This document shows, in pieces, positions 8,407 to 17,469 of a stretch of 64,000 nt of DNA (positions are counted from its first letter, which is position 1; every line of letters starts with the position of its first letter). The stretch lies in contig NZ_CZQA01000001.1 in NCBI RefSeq assembly GCF_001458735.1, forward strand, positions 186,001-250,000, written 5' to 3'. This DNA comes from Candidatus Nitrospira nitrosa. Its GTDB lineage: Bacteria > Nitrospirota > Nitrospiria > Nitrospirales > Nitrospiraceae. The position numbers and the translations under genes are program-made. The notes under the pieces are model-generated. The model was not told where the DNA came from and did not search any database. It saw nothing but the letters and a program-made list of their open reading frames with translations.

Positions 8407-9004
8407 ACGAATCCGCCATCCCTCGTAGTTGCCTATGGTTGATTCCAGCATAGGAAAACCATAGACAGCGCAATACTTTCATATTCATGAGAGTAGCATG
8501 CGGGATTGAGAACGCGATTGTCTCTCTAGCCCCTTCTCCGCAGTAATGGAGTTGACATCGGGCAGCTGCGCTTCACGTACGATCGTCGAGAGAATTCTCC
8601 AGGCAGTTCTCGATGAATAGCCAGCAGTGTGTTGACAAACACTTTCACCAAGCTGAGAACGCACAGCATTCAAAGTCTCCAACGGGAGCAGAGTGGCCCG
8701 CAGGCTGTTCAGAAAGGCTGTCCAGCAAGGCCGCAGCGAATGAAGAGGGGAATCGTACTCTCTGCCGTACGTTGAGCCTCTGAGTGAGGCGAGAACGCCG
8801 CTGGCGGGCTTTGTCAACAGCCTGCTAGAGACGGTATCTGACCCGGTACCCTCTCGTAAGGTTCAGGCTTCTGCGGTCACGACCATATCCTTACGCCTTG
8901 GCTAGTGAGTGAAATCAAGGACTATGGGGCATATGGCTTACCGATCGCGCTTCTCCGCTTAAGCTGGCCCGCGCGCACAATCCCCTGAAACGAAAGGAAT
9001 CGAG
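8407..9004. other. Intergenic region containing repeat copy B
   Basis: No gene is supported. A long minus-strand frame here runs through the repeat at 8701-8824 and has no family resemblance. The ribosome binding site of the next gene (AAAGGAAT) lies at the end. Confidence 0.4.
8701..8824. repeat. Dispersed CAGGCTGTT inverted repeat, copy B
   Basis: The left end CAGGCTGTTCAGAAAGGC and the right end GGGCTTTGTCAACAGCCTG are imperfect inverted repeats. Compared with the 65-bp copy at 61974-62038 this copy has about 55 extra bases between the left end and the shared core GAGGCGAGAACGCCGCTGG. Confidence 0.75.
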
Positions 9005-9301
9005 ATGAGCCGTCTGAATCTAGAACCACTCATGACGTTTTCGGATGGATCCTACCTCGCGATCAGTACGGAATGCTCGAAGGAGGGCGACTTTTCCTGC
9101 TCAGTCTATACGGTCGTCGAAACCGATGATCGCACGGACTTCCGCAATATCGCGAGTCACCTCCTCGCTTCATCTACATGCCTGACTGCCCAAGAACAGG
9201 CATACAGCTATACCCTGCGTCTCTACCCCAACGCGTGTGAGTCGATGAAGAAACCACCCTACCTGATCTGGCATGGGCCACGATCATCGGGCAACCAGTG
9301 A
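9005..9301 (+). CDS. Small protein of unknown function
   Basis: The 98-residue soluble protein starts at an ATG with AAAGGAAT upstream. It has no signal peptide and shows alternating strand-like segments (FSDGSYLAISTECS, DFSCSVYTVVETD), so a small beta-rich fold is likely. Four cysteines are present (residues 24, 32, 59 and 78). It lies just upstream of the IS481 element. I do not recognise the family. Confidence 0.55.
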   Translation: MSRLNLEPLMTFSDGSYLAISTECSKEGDFSCSVYTVVETDDRTDFRNIASHLLASSTCLTAQEQAYSYTLRLYPNACESMKKPPYLIWHGPRSSGNQ

Positions 9302-9344
9302 TTCTTCGATGGGTCACGGAATCCAGGTTGCCTGAGACGCCGGA

Positions 9345-10294
9345 CGCACTATTCTCCGTAAATATCCGACAGTCCGTCAGGTCCTTCACGGCTTGGCGAT
9401 AACGGCGGTCGCATCGGGGTGAATCCAAGATGCGGCCGATGATAGTGATACCGGTCCAGAAATGCACGCACCTCGCCCTGGAGTGTGGGCAGTTCTTCTA
9501 CTCGATAGGAGATCCACCCCAAGCATTCCTTGCGCAGGGTTCGATTGAAGCTCTCAATATACGCCTGCTCGTTCTTCTTATAGGGACGGGCGATGCGATG
9601 TCGTGTACAATACTGGAGCACCTGTTGGGCAAACACGCCTTTGAACTCTGAGCCCCCATCGGTCTGGATGATCTGCACAGGCCCGGTAAAGCGGCGAGTC
9701 ATGGCTGTGCGCAAAAACATGGCCCCATCCTCGCTTGTTAGTCCGGTCCGCAGAACGACATCCGCTTCCTTCGTATAGATGTCCACCCCGGTAAAGGCGA
9801 AGACCTCGCCAAAAACCACGGTATCCATCTGAATGACCGCGCGGGGAGCCGTGGCAATCGGCACAACGCCGCGTGGCTGATTGGTCCGGCCCCGAGGCCG
9901 TAAGACGTATCGTTCAGCCAAGATTTCATAGATCTTGGGAACAGAGAGATGGATATGCTGTTCATGAGCCAGAAAGTACTGAATCTTCTGCCCACAGCAG
10001 TCGTATTCACGGGCGCGAATCGCCCAGACAAGGCGTTTGACCGCTCCCGGGACCTGTCGTGCCGGACGTGGCCCCGTCTTGGCCGCAGCATAGCGATCCA
10101 GAAAGACAGAGAGTCCTTCGATTCGAACCGCCTTCAGCCAGAGTCCTATGGTTTCTCGATGGCGCTCAAGTTGGCCCGCGATCGCGGAAACGGAGAGCCC
10201 TTGAGTCGCCAGTTCCGCTGCAAGAATGATCCGAGTTCTTGTGTCCATGTCCAGAGTCTACTCTGGACTGTCGGATATTTACGGCAACAATGCG
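9345..10294 (-). mobile_element. IS481-family insertion sequence, apparently complete
   Basis: The ends share CCGTAAATATCCGACAGTCC as inverted repeats: left at 9356-9375, right as its complement at 10265-10284, extending imperfectly outwards. With the boundaries chosen here, CCGGA lies directly outside both ends (9340-9344 and 10295-10299), consistent with a 5-bp target duplication. The outer 10 bases align imperfectly, so the exact tips are uncertain by a few bases. It carries one intact transposase gene. Confidence 0.8.
9349..10248 (-). CDS. IS481-family transposase
   Basis: The 299-residue protein has an N-terminal helix-turn-helix (residues 1-60, LSVSAIAGQLERHRETIGLWL) and an integrase-type DDE core. 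The first Asp lies in VIQMDTVVFG, the second in IIQTDGGSEF, and the Glu in KKNEQAYIESFNRTLRKE. Its stop codon lies within the left terminal inverted repeat. The reading frame is undamaged, so the element may still be mobile. Confidence 0.92.
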   Translation of the reverse strand: MDTRTRIILAAELATQGLSVSAIAGQLERHRETIGLWLKAVRIEGLSVFLDRYAAAKTGPRPARQVPGAVKRLVWAIRAREYDCCGQKIQYFLAHEQHIHLSVPKIYEILAERYVLRPRGRTNQPRGVVPIATAPRAVIQMDTVVFGEVFAFTGVDIYTKEADVVLRTGLTSEDGAMFLRTAMTRRFTGPVQIIQTDGGSEFKGVFAQQVLQYCTRHRIARPYKKNEQAYIESFNRTLRKECLGWISYRVEELPTLQGEVRAFLDRYHYHRPHLGFTPMRPPLSPSREGPDGLSDIYGE

Positions 10295-10521
10295 CCGGAT
10301 AGCTATTTGCGCCGACACCTGCTAGGATACCTAGACTTCATCGCGCAGGGCCTCGCATGAAACAAGATGACAATGGCCCATCACCGATGTTGTTCCTGCC
10401 GGGAAATCTGATCGGAAGTCTGACCTAAGCCGCCTCTCCGGTCGCGTCTTCGGCCCTCTCCTTCCTCTCACGCACCATTTCTCGAGTCTCGGTCAATATC
10501 ATTTCTGAAGGAGAGATGCTC

Positions 10522-10827
10522 ATGAGTTTAAAGTTATATGTCGGCGGATTGCCGTACGCGGCAACTGAGTCGCAACTGACCACCCTCTTTGCCGAACACG
10601 GGACCGTGGAGTCTGCCCGGATCGTCTCGGACAAGTTTACCGGCCAATCTCGCGGATTCGGCTTTGTCGAAATGTCGACCGCTGAAGAGGGGCAAGCCGC
10701 CATTACAGCCTTGAACGGGTCACAAATGGATGGTCGATCCTTAACCGTCAATGAGGCCAAACCGATGGAACCTCGGTCTGGGGGTGGTGGTCGTTTTAGC
10801 AGTGGTCCGAAGCGTAGCCGCTTCTAA
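10522..10827 (+). CDS. RRM-domain RNA-binding protein
   Basis: The 101-residue protein has one RNA recognition motif (residues 3-80) with RNP2 LYVGGL and RNP1 RGFGFVEM, followed by a Gly/Ser/Arg-rich tail (RSGGGGRFSSGPKRSRF). This is the layout of bacterial cold-inducible RNA-binding proteins, which bind single-stranded RNA. ATG 10522 is chosen because AAGGAG lies eight bases upstream; the ATG at 10516 is only two bases from it. A long perfect palindrome follows the gene. Confidence 0.93.
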   Translation: MSLKLYVGGLPYAATESQLTTLFAEHGTVESARIVSDKFTGQSRGFGFVEMSTAEEGQAAITALNGSQMDGRSLTVNEAKPMEPRSGGGGRFSSGPKRSRF

Positions 10828-10850
10828 CGCCAAGCACGTTGAAGATGACT

Positions 10851-10888
10851 CACCGACGGGGCGCCTCAGCTGAGGCGCCCCGTCGGTG
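10851..10888. terminator. 38-bp perfect palindrome after the RRM gene
   Basis: Each arm is 19 bases and the two meet with no unpaired spacer at the centre (CTCAGCTGAG). It is very G+C-rich and begins 24 bases after the RRM stop codon. No T run follows on the plus strand. In RNA it would form a long hairpin with a minimal loop, suited to transcript end protection or termination. Confidence 0.75.
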
Positions 10889-11441
10889 AGTGTCGAATCG
10901 GCATTAAGACTCAAGATGGCCCTTCACGTTTGACCTCTCATCTCCGGTTACTCTACTCATGCTACCGTTCGCTCATCGGCACAGTATTCTCTGCCCTGGC
11001 TATGAGCCGTCTCATGTCGTTGTGATCTTTTATGAAACTCCCCTCCGCGCAATATCCACCAGCCATTCGCACTGCATTCGCTATCTACAACCCGATGTGG
11101 TAGAGTGAAGTTGTATTGAATCTGCCCCTCGCGCTCTTCCCTCCCCATACTGTTCCTGCGCGATTTCATCGATCAGTCGGCAGTCACGCTTGGCGGTTCA
11201 CGGCTAAGGCTCTCCTAGCAAGCAGCTACGTCCGCTGTGCCCTCGCAATCCGAGGTGAATACTGAGCTGACGACCTATGCGGGCAGTACGCCATCGATCT
11301 GCATGTGAACGGTTGAGGTGGGAAAACCACAAAGACATCAGGTCTCGCAAAGAAACTCTCGAGCCCTCAAGCATCGCTCAATTGATGGAGAGTCATAAAC
11401 CACACAGTGCGTGTTCGTAGCACACAAGATAAGGAGCAACC
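10889..11441. other. Gene-free stretch upstream of a 27-residue protein
   Basis: No gene family was recognised on either strand. The last dozen bases contain AAGGAG, the ribosome binding site for the small protein at 11442. Confidence 0.4.
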
Positions 11442-11525
11442 ATGGACGTCAATACACTTACGTTTGCATTCGTCATCGTGGCACTTGGGATCGGCGGAGT
11501 GATTGTGTATCTGAAGGGCAAGTAG
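11442..11525 (+). CDS. 27-residue single-span membrane protein
   Basis: The peptide begins MDVNTLTF, has a hydrophobic core AFVIVALGIGGVIVYL and ends KGK. The layout (short acidic N-terminus, one span of about 17 residues with small-residue GIGG, basic end) fits an inner membrane microprotein, N-terminus outside by charge rule. AAGGAG lies five bases before the ATG and a strong hairpin begins 22 bases after the stop, so it has the signals of a stand-alone gene. Function is unknown. Confidence 0.65.
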   Translation: MDVNTLTFAFVIVALGIGGVIVYLKGK

Positions 11526-11547
11526 CCGAGTTGTAAGATCCTCATTC

Positions 11548-11590
11548 CTGATGAGCCCTGTCCTCTCAGGCCCAGGACAGGGCTCATCAG
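11548..11590 (+). terminator. Strong hairpin after the 27-residue gene
   Basis: The arms at 11548-11564 and 11574-11590 are 17-base perfect inverted repeats (CTGATGAGCCCTGTCCT and its complement) with a nine-base loop. A weak T stretch follows. Confidence 0.75.
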
Positions 11591-11756
11591 GGCCAGTTTT
11601 GATCCACGCAGGATAACTGGGGTATTTCTACGTGTCGTTCCTAGTCAGAGACGGGAAACGGTATCCAATCCGTTGCCTGTTCACTCGTCCGAATCAATGA
11701 CCCAAACCATCACCCTGCCTGGGTAGAACGACAACAACTCACTGACAATCTGCGGC
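11591..11756. other. Short intergenic stretch before an IS630 remnant
   Basis: It should contain the missing N-terminal helix-turn-helix region of the transposase, but no such sequence was recognised, so the element is probably truncated here. Confidence 0.3.
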
Positions 11757-12434
11757 GTGGCCTACAAGCGATCCGGTCCACGGCGGCCCCACCAGCTGGA
11801 TTGGGGTGCGTTGCGCCGTCATGTAGATGACCACCCTGATCGGATACAAGCAGAACGGGCTCGGCATTTCCAGGTCTCCCGATATTACATCTGGAACGCA
11901 CTGCGAAAACTGGTGGTGCCCCATAAAAAAAGACGGAGGTACCACGGGCGCGGCCCGCTTCAACGAAAGCGGTTCCTCCGTCGCGGCAAACAGCCCGTCT
12001 ACATCAATGAATATGGGTTTCTCTCGTCATCGACGCGGCGCCAGGGGTATGCACCAAAAGACCAGCGTGTAGACGGCTTGGTTTCTGGGTATCGACGGCC
12101 ACGCACCTCGCTGATTGCTGCTCGCATGGACGGGCGACTCGAAGAACCGTACCTATTCGATGGAACCTACGATACAGCGCTCTTCAATGCCTGGCTCAAG
12201 ACGAGGTTGTGCCCACGGCTGAATGCCCACCACCTCGTGATCATGGACAACGCCGTATTTCATACTTCGCCCGAAACAGCGCAGCTCATCGAGACAACTG
12301 GCGCCACGCTGCTGTTCCTGTCGTCGAATTCTCCCGACTTCAACCCGATCAACCACGACTTCGCCGTTCTGAAGAAACGCAGAGAGTATCAGAAAACCGC
12401 GTCCCTTGATGAAATCATCAAAGCCTATCAGTAA
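11757..12434 (+). pseudogene. IS630-family transposase, degenerate
   Basis: A 225-residue open frame matches the C-terminal two-thirds of an IS630/Tc1-mariner type transposase: QGYAPKDQRV, VIMDNAVFHTS and SPDFNPINHDFAVLKKRREYQ. Only Asp163 of the catalytic triad remains: the first Asp (usually YIDE or LDE) is Asn84 in YINEYG, and the Glu of NPIE is Asn198. The usual N-terminal HTH is missing. No flanking inverted repeats were found. It is therefore an inactive remnant although the frame is open. It abuts an IS1595 remnant on the other strand. Confidence 0.8.
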
Positions 12435-12442
12435 CTATGAAC

Positions 12443-12721
12443 TTAGCTATAATACACCCAAAACGGGCACTTTCCCCGTTGCGCACGACCTCGTCGGCCC
12501 TTACGCACCCAGCCCAAATAACGCTCGTCCGCTTCAATCGCACCAGCCAGCAAATAACTCTCTTGCGTGCTGGCGATGAGCTGTCTCACCCGCTGCTAAA
12601 ACAGATTTGCGGTGTTCGCTTGAGCTCCGACGAACAGCGCCGCCGCCCGTGCAGTCGTGCCTGCCACGCAATGCTCCAAGAGCTTCTGCTGGAGCTGGAT
12701 CAACATTCGACTCTTTCGCAG
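12443..12721 (-). pseudogene. IS1595-family transposase fragment with an amber codon
   Basis: One frame of 92 codons reads LRKSRMLIQLQQKLLEHCVA, then GTTARAAALFVG, an in-frame TAG in NLF*QRVRQLIA, and SYLLAGAIEADERYLG followed by KGRRGRAQRGK. This matches IS1595 transposases (LRKSRLS.., NTA..F.HRLR, VEVDESYFGG, RKGKRGRGA.GK). It ends at a TAA at 12443-12445, about where the IS630 remnant ends, so the C-terminal half is missing. The overlapping plus-strand frame at 12437-12835 is an antisense shadow of it. Confidence 0.8.
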
Positions 12722-13055
12722 GTAGATTATTTGCTAATACGTAACGCCGCCAGGGGTCGCGTAGCTACTCCAGCCCCATTTATTATTCAGACGAGCATCC
12801 CCGGTGCGTGGACGGAAACACCGGACCTCTGTTGATTCTGTTTGACCGACGCATCGGCTTCCCCGGTCGCAGACAATTCGTTTCCTCCTTTCGCGCAGGG
12901 AGGTTATGAATGGAGAGCGCAGACTTTCTTTAGTCTAGGGTGCAGCCTACCTGCGCCCTTCCCCCTATGGTTTGCGAAAGAAGGGAAATGTTAGAGTTAC
13001 CTAAAGCTGCACACACCTACGCTGACTACTAACCAGTACGTGCGAGGATATCACC
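12722..13055. other. Upstream region of ftsH
   Basis: No gene is seen. It should hold the ftsH promoter. A near-perfect short inverted repeat AGGGTGCAG/CTGCGCCCT occurs near 12938-12960. A GAGGATATCACC precedes the ftsH ATG and gives a modest ribosome binding site. Confidence 0.35.
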
Positions 13056-15218
13056 ATGAGCAGGACGGAACAGCAGACTGGCCGCAATAGCAGAGATTCC
13101 ACATCCACACCTGCCAGACGCCTCCAACCAGCCGATAGTGGGTCTGGTTCCCGAAAGAATACGGAGCAGGCAAACGTGCCTCCGGGCAAGACATGGCTCT
13201 GGTTCGTATTCATCCTGGTCGCGAACTTCCTGCTTGGAAGGCTTCTGATCCCTACTCCGGAAGCGCCGATCACAGTGCCCTATACCCTCTTCAAGCAGGA
13301 AGTTGGAAAAAGAAACGTCGCGGCGATCTACAGTCAAGGGGACACTATTACGGGCCGATTCACAACTTCAATCGTATATCAGCCGTTGGGAGAAAAGGAC
13401 TCGGGATCCGGCGGCGAGACGAAAACAAAGAATGAAAAGAATTCAATACCCGGCGGTGAGATCAAATCGACGGACGACCGCGGTAGAAGCACCGGTAGCC
13501 TGTCCCAAACAATCAGTGTGTTCATGACGACCTTGCCTGCTTTCGTAGACCCTGGCTTAGAACAATTCTTAATTTCGAACGGGGTCGAGATTAGTGCGAA
13601 ACCTATTCAAGAAGGTGCGAACCCATGGGCAACGATCTTTTTTAGCTTCGGCCCGGGTCTGCTCTTCATCGGCTTTTATATCTGGCTCTTCCGTCGGGCT
13701 GCGCAACAAGGCGGTGGCATGATGGGCGGAGGTCTGATGGGCATGGGCAAGAGCAGAGCCCGCCGCTATGACCAGGAGCAAACGACGAAGGTGACCTTCG
13801 AAGATGTGGCCGGCATCGACGAAGCCGAAAATGAGCTGGTCGAGATCGTGGACTTTCTCAAGGATACCAAGAAATACACCCGCCTAGGAGGGACCGCTCC
13901 GAAAGGGGTGTTGCTGGTGGGCTCGCCGGGAACAGGGAAAACGCTTCTCGCAAAAGCTGTTGCAGGAGAAGCGGGGGTGCCCTTCTTCTCGATGAGCGCC
14001 GCGGAGTTTGTCGAGATGATCGTCGGAGTGGGCGCTGCGAGGGTGCGCGATCTCTTCAAGGAGGCACGTGAGAATGCTCCTGCGATCGTGTTCATCGACG
14101 AACTCGATGCCATCGGGCGCGCACGCGGGCAGATGGCAATCGGCGGATCCAGCGAACAGGAGCAAACGCTGAATCAAATCCTGACCGAGATGGACGGGTT
14201 CTCAAGTCGGCAAGGCATCATCGTCTTGGCGGCTACCAACCAGCCTGACGTATTAGACAAAGCCCTCCTGCGACCAGGACGATTCGACAGGCGGGTCGTG
14301 GTGAATCTCCCGGACAAGACAGGACGAGAGGCGATCCTGAAAGTCCACACCCGCAATGTCCCGCTCGCGCAGGACGCCGTACTGGGAAACCTAGCGGCCC
14401 TGACGCCGGGGCTCTCGGGGGCCGATCTGAAAAATCTCGTCAATGAAGCCGCCTTACTGGGAGCTCGCCGCGAGCAACACGAGGTCCATCACAAAGACTT
14501 TCTCGACGCGCTGGAGAAGATCGTGCTCGGCCCAGAGCGCCCGATTCTCATGAGCCGATCCGACCGGGAACGCATTGCCTATCATGAAGGGGGGCACGCC
14601 ATTCTCGGACTCGTCGTGCCCGGCGCAGATCCAGTGAACCGGGTGACGATCGTGCCCCGCGGGCAGGCTCTTGGTGTCACCTATCAGCGCCCGGACAGTG
14701 ACCGCTATAACTATCCGGAAGCCTATTTGCGCGCAAGGCTCATTGGAATGCTGGGAGGGCGTGCCGCGGAAGAAATTGTCTACGGGACCAAAACCACCGG
14801 GGCCGAAAACGACATCGAGCAAGCCACGGGTCTCGCCCGTCGAATGGTCACACGTTGGGGTATGAGTGAGCGGCTTGGCCTCGTGCAGCTCGCACCAAGG
14901 GAGAACCCTTATCTAACCGGCCTGAACGGTTACGGAGACGCGAAACCGTTCAGCGAAGAGACGGCTAAAGTCATCGACGCTGAGGTGCTCAAGATTATCG
15001 ACGAGAGCTACAGCGCAGCCCGTCGGCTTCTCACCGCGCATCGCAAGCAACTTGATATGCTTGCCGAAGCCTTGCTTGCACGCGAGACACTCAACGAACT
15101 GGAGATTCTCGATGTGACCGGGCTCCCTCATGCTCCGGCCCTAGAGACTGGGAAGCTGCCCGATCCCGATGCCCGCAGCAGGAGCACTGACCCCTCTCCC
15201 GGGCAACCGGTGGCATGA
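13056..15218 (+). CDS. ftsH: ATP-dependent zinc metalloprotease FtsH
   Basis: The 720-residue membrane protease degrades misassembled and short-lived proteins. It has a first membrane span at about 47-64, a second at about 194-214, then a glycine/methionine-rich linker and an AAA+ module with Walker A GSPGTGKT (about 289), Walker [12 protein letters not shown] and second region of homology [20 protein letters not shown]. The M41 protease domain has HEGGH near residue 510 and the third metal ligand in [10 protein letters not shown]. Unusual features are a long polar cytoplasmic N-terminus of about 45 residues before the first span, and a Gly/Ser/Lys-rich insert (about residues 113-150) in the periplasmic domain. 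It is likely a second FtsH in the genome, since such divergent N-termini are seen in paralogues; this is inference. Confidence 0.95.
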   Translation: MSRTEQQTGRNSRDSTSTPARRLQPADSGSGSRKNTEQANVPPGKTWLWFVFILVANFLLGRLLIPTPEAPITVPYTLFKQEVGKRNVAAIYSQGDTITGRFTTSIVYQPLGEKDSGSGGETKTKNEKNSIPGGEIKSTDDRGRSTGSLSQTISVFMTTLPAFVDPGLEQFLISNGVEISAKPIQEGANPWATIFFSFGPGLLFIGFYIWLFRRAAQQGGGMMGGGLMGMGKSRARRYDQEQTTKVTFEDVAGIDEAENELVEIVDFLKDTKKYTRLGGTAPKGVLLVGSPGTGKTLLAKAVAGEAGVPFFSMSAAEFVEMIVGVGAARVRDLFKEARENAPAIVFIDELDAIGRARGQMAIGGSSEQEQTLNQILTEMDGFSSRQGIIVLAATNQPDVLDKALLRPGRFDRRVVVNLPDKTGREAILKVHTRNVPLAQDAVLGNLAALTPGLSGADLKNLVNEAALLGARREQHEVHHKDFLDALEKIVLGPERPILMSRSDRERIAYHEGGHAILGLVVPGADPVNRVTIVPRGQALGVTYQRPDSDRYNYPEAYLRARLIGMLGGRAAEEIVYGTKTTGAENDIEQATGLARRMVTRWGMSERLGLVQLAPRENPYLTGLNGYGDAKPFSEETAKVIDAEVLKIIDESYSAARRLLTAHRKQLDMLAEALLARETLNELEILDVTGLPHAPALETGKLPDPDARSRSTDPSPGQPVA

Positions 15219-15229
15219 ATATCATAGAA

Positions 15230-15418
15230 AACCTGACTTAGCCAGCTTAAATCGAGCGAGATCCATTGTACGGGTCGAGCGTAGACGGGAATCTCCCAAA
15301 GGCTTTCATACAGATGCTTCAAGCAGGTATTGGCACAAATGATGGCAATCCCGGCGGCAAGAATCAGCAGAATGCCACCGGCGGACTCGAGTCTGAGAAA
15401 TGTGCAAATACTGCTCAT
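15230..15418 (-). pseudogene. nhaA: N-terminal remnant of an NhaA Na+/H+ antiporter
   Basis: The minus-strand frame starting MSSICTFLRLESAGGILL continues ILAAGIAIICANTCLKHLYESLW and then VQWISLDLSW. This is the N-terminal span and first loop of NhaA (FL.LE.AGGILLL.A...A...AN..L...Y). Similarity stops near 15230, where the sequence runs into the convergent ftsH 3' end. The remaining roughly 330 residues of NhaA are absent. A frame with an ATG at 15457 could extend it by 13 residues. Confidence 0.75.
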
Positions 15419-15578
15419 TATCCCCAAGGCTCGCGGTGTCCAGGATGTTGCAATCATTCAGGGCCTGTTCTTCCGCTGCTCAAGACCATGCCGATTCCTC
15501 TGGTCTGACATTGCGTTAGGCCAAAGACGGTGAGTATGCTGAACATCAGTTCAGTATAGATGCAACAGCTACCACAGA

Positions 15579-15974
15579 ATGGAAGAAGGGAACGAACCAG
15601 TGGATTCGCTTATTACCTGGACAAAGGTCGTATACGCCCTACACGCATTCAGCCTACTGACCGGCATCATCGGTACGGCCACGGTCGTCGGCGCATTCCT
15701 GACCGGCTGGCCTTCGATCATTGCAGTCATTCTCAACTATATGAAGCGGAGCGAAGTGCGGGACACTTGGCTTGAATCCCATTTTCGCTGGCAGATTCGA
15801 ACGTTCTGGTTTGGACTGCTGTGGATGTCCCTTTGCGTAGTTTTCATCATTGCGACCTTTGGGATAGGCCTCCTCTTTATGTGGCTACCCATCACTCTCG
15901 TCGGACTCTGGTTCATCTACCGCATCGTTCGTGGCTGGGTGACTCTGAGCGACGCTCGGCCCATGTACGTATGA
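15579..15974 (+). CDS. DUF4870-like small membrane protein
   Basis: The 131-residue protein has three or four predicted spans (about 17-55, 75-105, 105-120). It shows the conserved features of a widespread bacterial membrane family: SEVRDTWLESHFRWQIRTFW in the loop after the second span and a C-terminal FIYRIVRGW...L.D..PMYV. Function is unknown. The start is uncertain; a GTG 21 bases inside is possible. Confidence 0.8.
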   Translation: MEEGNEPVDSLITWTKVVYALHAFSLLTGIIGTATVVGAFLTGWPSIIAVILNYMKRSEVRDTWLESHFRWQIRTFWFGLLWMSLCVVFIIATFGIGLLFMWLPITLVGLWFIYRIVRGWVTLSDARPMYV

Positions 15975-16321
15975 GCAGGATAGCCGTCACCCTCACACAA
16001 CTGACCCAACCCCATCCGGTCATAGGCTTCATCCATATACCTTTGCAACACCACAAGAGAAAGGAAGGCAGTATCGTTCTCATCTCTCACGGAGCCTACC
16101 TCCGAAGACCTGGCGGAGTCAGAACCGACCAGGGAGCGTGCTGTGATGCCTGTTGAGATACTTCGAGGAACTGCATGACTCTTGAGAGGCCCGTATCGGT
16201 ATCTGCCCCTGTAGCTCTACTTGATCAACTTCCTCCATATTGCGTATAGCTGTACTAAGTAATGTGTGCTATCGTGCGCTCGATCGATGAACCACACTAC
16301 TTTGCTCGGAGGTCCTTGGGT
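15975..16321. other. Intergenic region, no gene seen
   Basis: Nothing beyond the ribosome binding site of the next gene (CGGAGG at 16307-16312) was recognised. Confidence 0.4.
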
Positions 16322-17074
16322 ATGAATCGTTGGGCCCATCTGTTTTATGCCCTTCTCACCCTTGTCGTCTCGGTTGCCAGCATTTCAGAAGTACGCGCGC
16401 AGGTACCATCAGATCATCAGAATGGCTCGACTGAAACTAGTGTTCCCACTGATCATCACGATCACGACAGTGGACGCTGGGAAGGATCACCGGAAGGCAT
16501 TGCCTATTCCGAGTTTAACCATCACTTCGCCGGTGTCAGCGACATGCTATTTGGGTTTGCAGAGTTAGGCCAAGCGCTACAGTATCCCCTGCCCCTATGG
16601 ACCCGCCTTGCACTGCCGGCCATCCTTGGTGTAGTTGGAGTCTATAATATCATCTGGAGTGACCATGATGCCTGGCCCATCGGCTCCCTCAGTTTTGCCG
16701 ACACATTTTTCGGCCAGGATCGGGAAATTATTGAGCACAAGTTCTGTGGAATAATTGCCATAGTCATGGCCGTGTGCGAGGCACTCCGACGAACCGGCCG
16801 CGTGCGACATCCCGCTTGGGTGGCTCCACTGGTATTCTTAACCCTGGCCGGAAGCCTCTTGCTCTTCGTTCATTCCCACGCGAATCATCCCGGCGCGGCT
16901 AGGATCGACCTGCATCATGCAGTGTTGGGAAGCGTGGGTGTCTGTGCGGGCCTGGCGAAAGGCCTCGCATCCTGGCTACCCGGCACCTCGCCTCTCATGA
17001 GGAAACGGTTAGAGGTTACCTGGGGTGGATGCGTGGTGCTCTTTGGTCTGCTGCTGGTCGTCTATTCTGAATAG
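16322..17074 (+). CDS. Multi-span membrane protein with histidine-rich loops
   Basis: The 250-residue protein has a signal peptide (residues 1-27, ending VRA) and a histidine-rich segment (PTDHHDHDSG), followed by EFNHHFAGVSDMLFGFAELG. About six hydrophobic segments carry further histidines at membrane edges (IIEHKFCG, LLLFVHSHANH, IDLHHAVLG). Such paired histidines suggest haem or metal (copper) binding in or near the membrane; this is inference, with no named family. GGAGG lies nine bases before the ATG at 16322, which is preferred over an ATG 60 bases upstream. Confidence 0.8.
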   Translation: MNRWAHLFYALLTLVVSVASISEVRAQVPSDHQNGSTETSVPTDHHDHDSGRWEGSPEGIAYSEFNHHFAGVSDMLFGFAELGQALQYPLPLWTRLALPAILGVVGVYNIIWSDHDAWPIGSLSFADTFFGQDREIIEHKFCGIIAIVMAVCEALRRTGRVRHPAWVAPLVFLTLAGSLLLFVHSHANHPGAARIDLHHAVLGSVGVCAGLAKGLASWLPGTSPLMRKRLEVTWGGCVVLFGLLLVVYSE

Positions 17075-17291
17075 AGCAGATGGGGAGGCTTCTGAGTAAT
17101 TGAAACCTCCTACCCGATGATTACATCCATAATGGTCCGTCACCGAATCTAAAAAACCCCTACAAGGCTCACAAGAGAAAGCCTGAGCCCGCTGCATACG
17201 TGAAGCAGTATGAGGCGGTCCCTGTTCAAAATAGGGATCGTTACGCCTGGAATTCTTACTCCCAATATCGATGAGGTCGTTTTGTCCAATG
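17075..17291. other. Intergenic stretch downstream of tRNA-Thr
   Basis: No gene or clear structure was recognised between the membrane protein gene and the 3' end of the tRNA. Confidence 0.35.
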
Positions 17292-17367
17292 TGGAGCCGG
17301 CGACCCGGATTGAACGGGCGACCTGCGGTTTACGAAACCGCTGCTCTACCAACTGAGCTACGCCGGC
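17292..17367 (-). tRNA. tRNA-Thr (anticodon CGT)
   Basis: The minus strand folds into a 76-base cloverleaf. The acceptor stem GCCGGCG/CGCCGGC is perfect, the D arm is GCTCAGTTGGTAGAGC, the anticodon stem-loop is GCGGTTTCGTAAACCGC with CGT, and the T arm contains GTTCAATCC. The 3' CCA is encoded. It reads ACG codons. Confidence 0.96.
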
Positions 17368-17469
17368 ACCTTGGTAAGACTGGAGGATGGTCTGACAGGA
17401 AAATATTCGGTCATGATAGCGACCACCAGCGTGGCTGTCAATTGCAGTCTGCCGTGCTGGCCCAAGCCA

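Noticed and set aside
8485-8817. Minus-strand open frame of 110 codons
   Set aside because: It runs through dispersed repeat copy B and lacks any family signal.
12437-12835. Plus-strand open frame of 132 codons
   Set aside because: It lies antisense to the recognisable IS1595 transposase fragment, has no ribosome binding site and shows no family resemblance.
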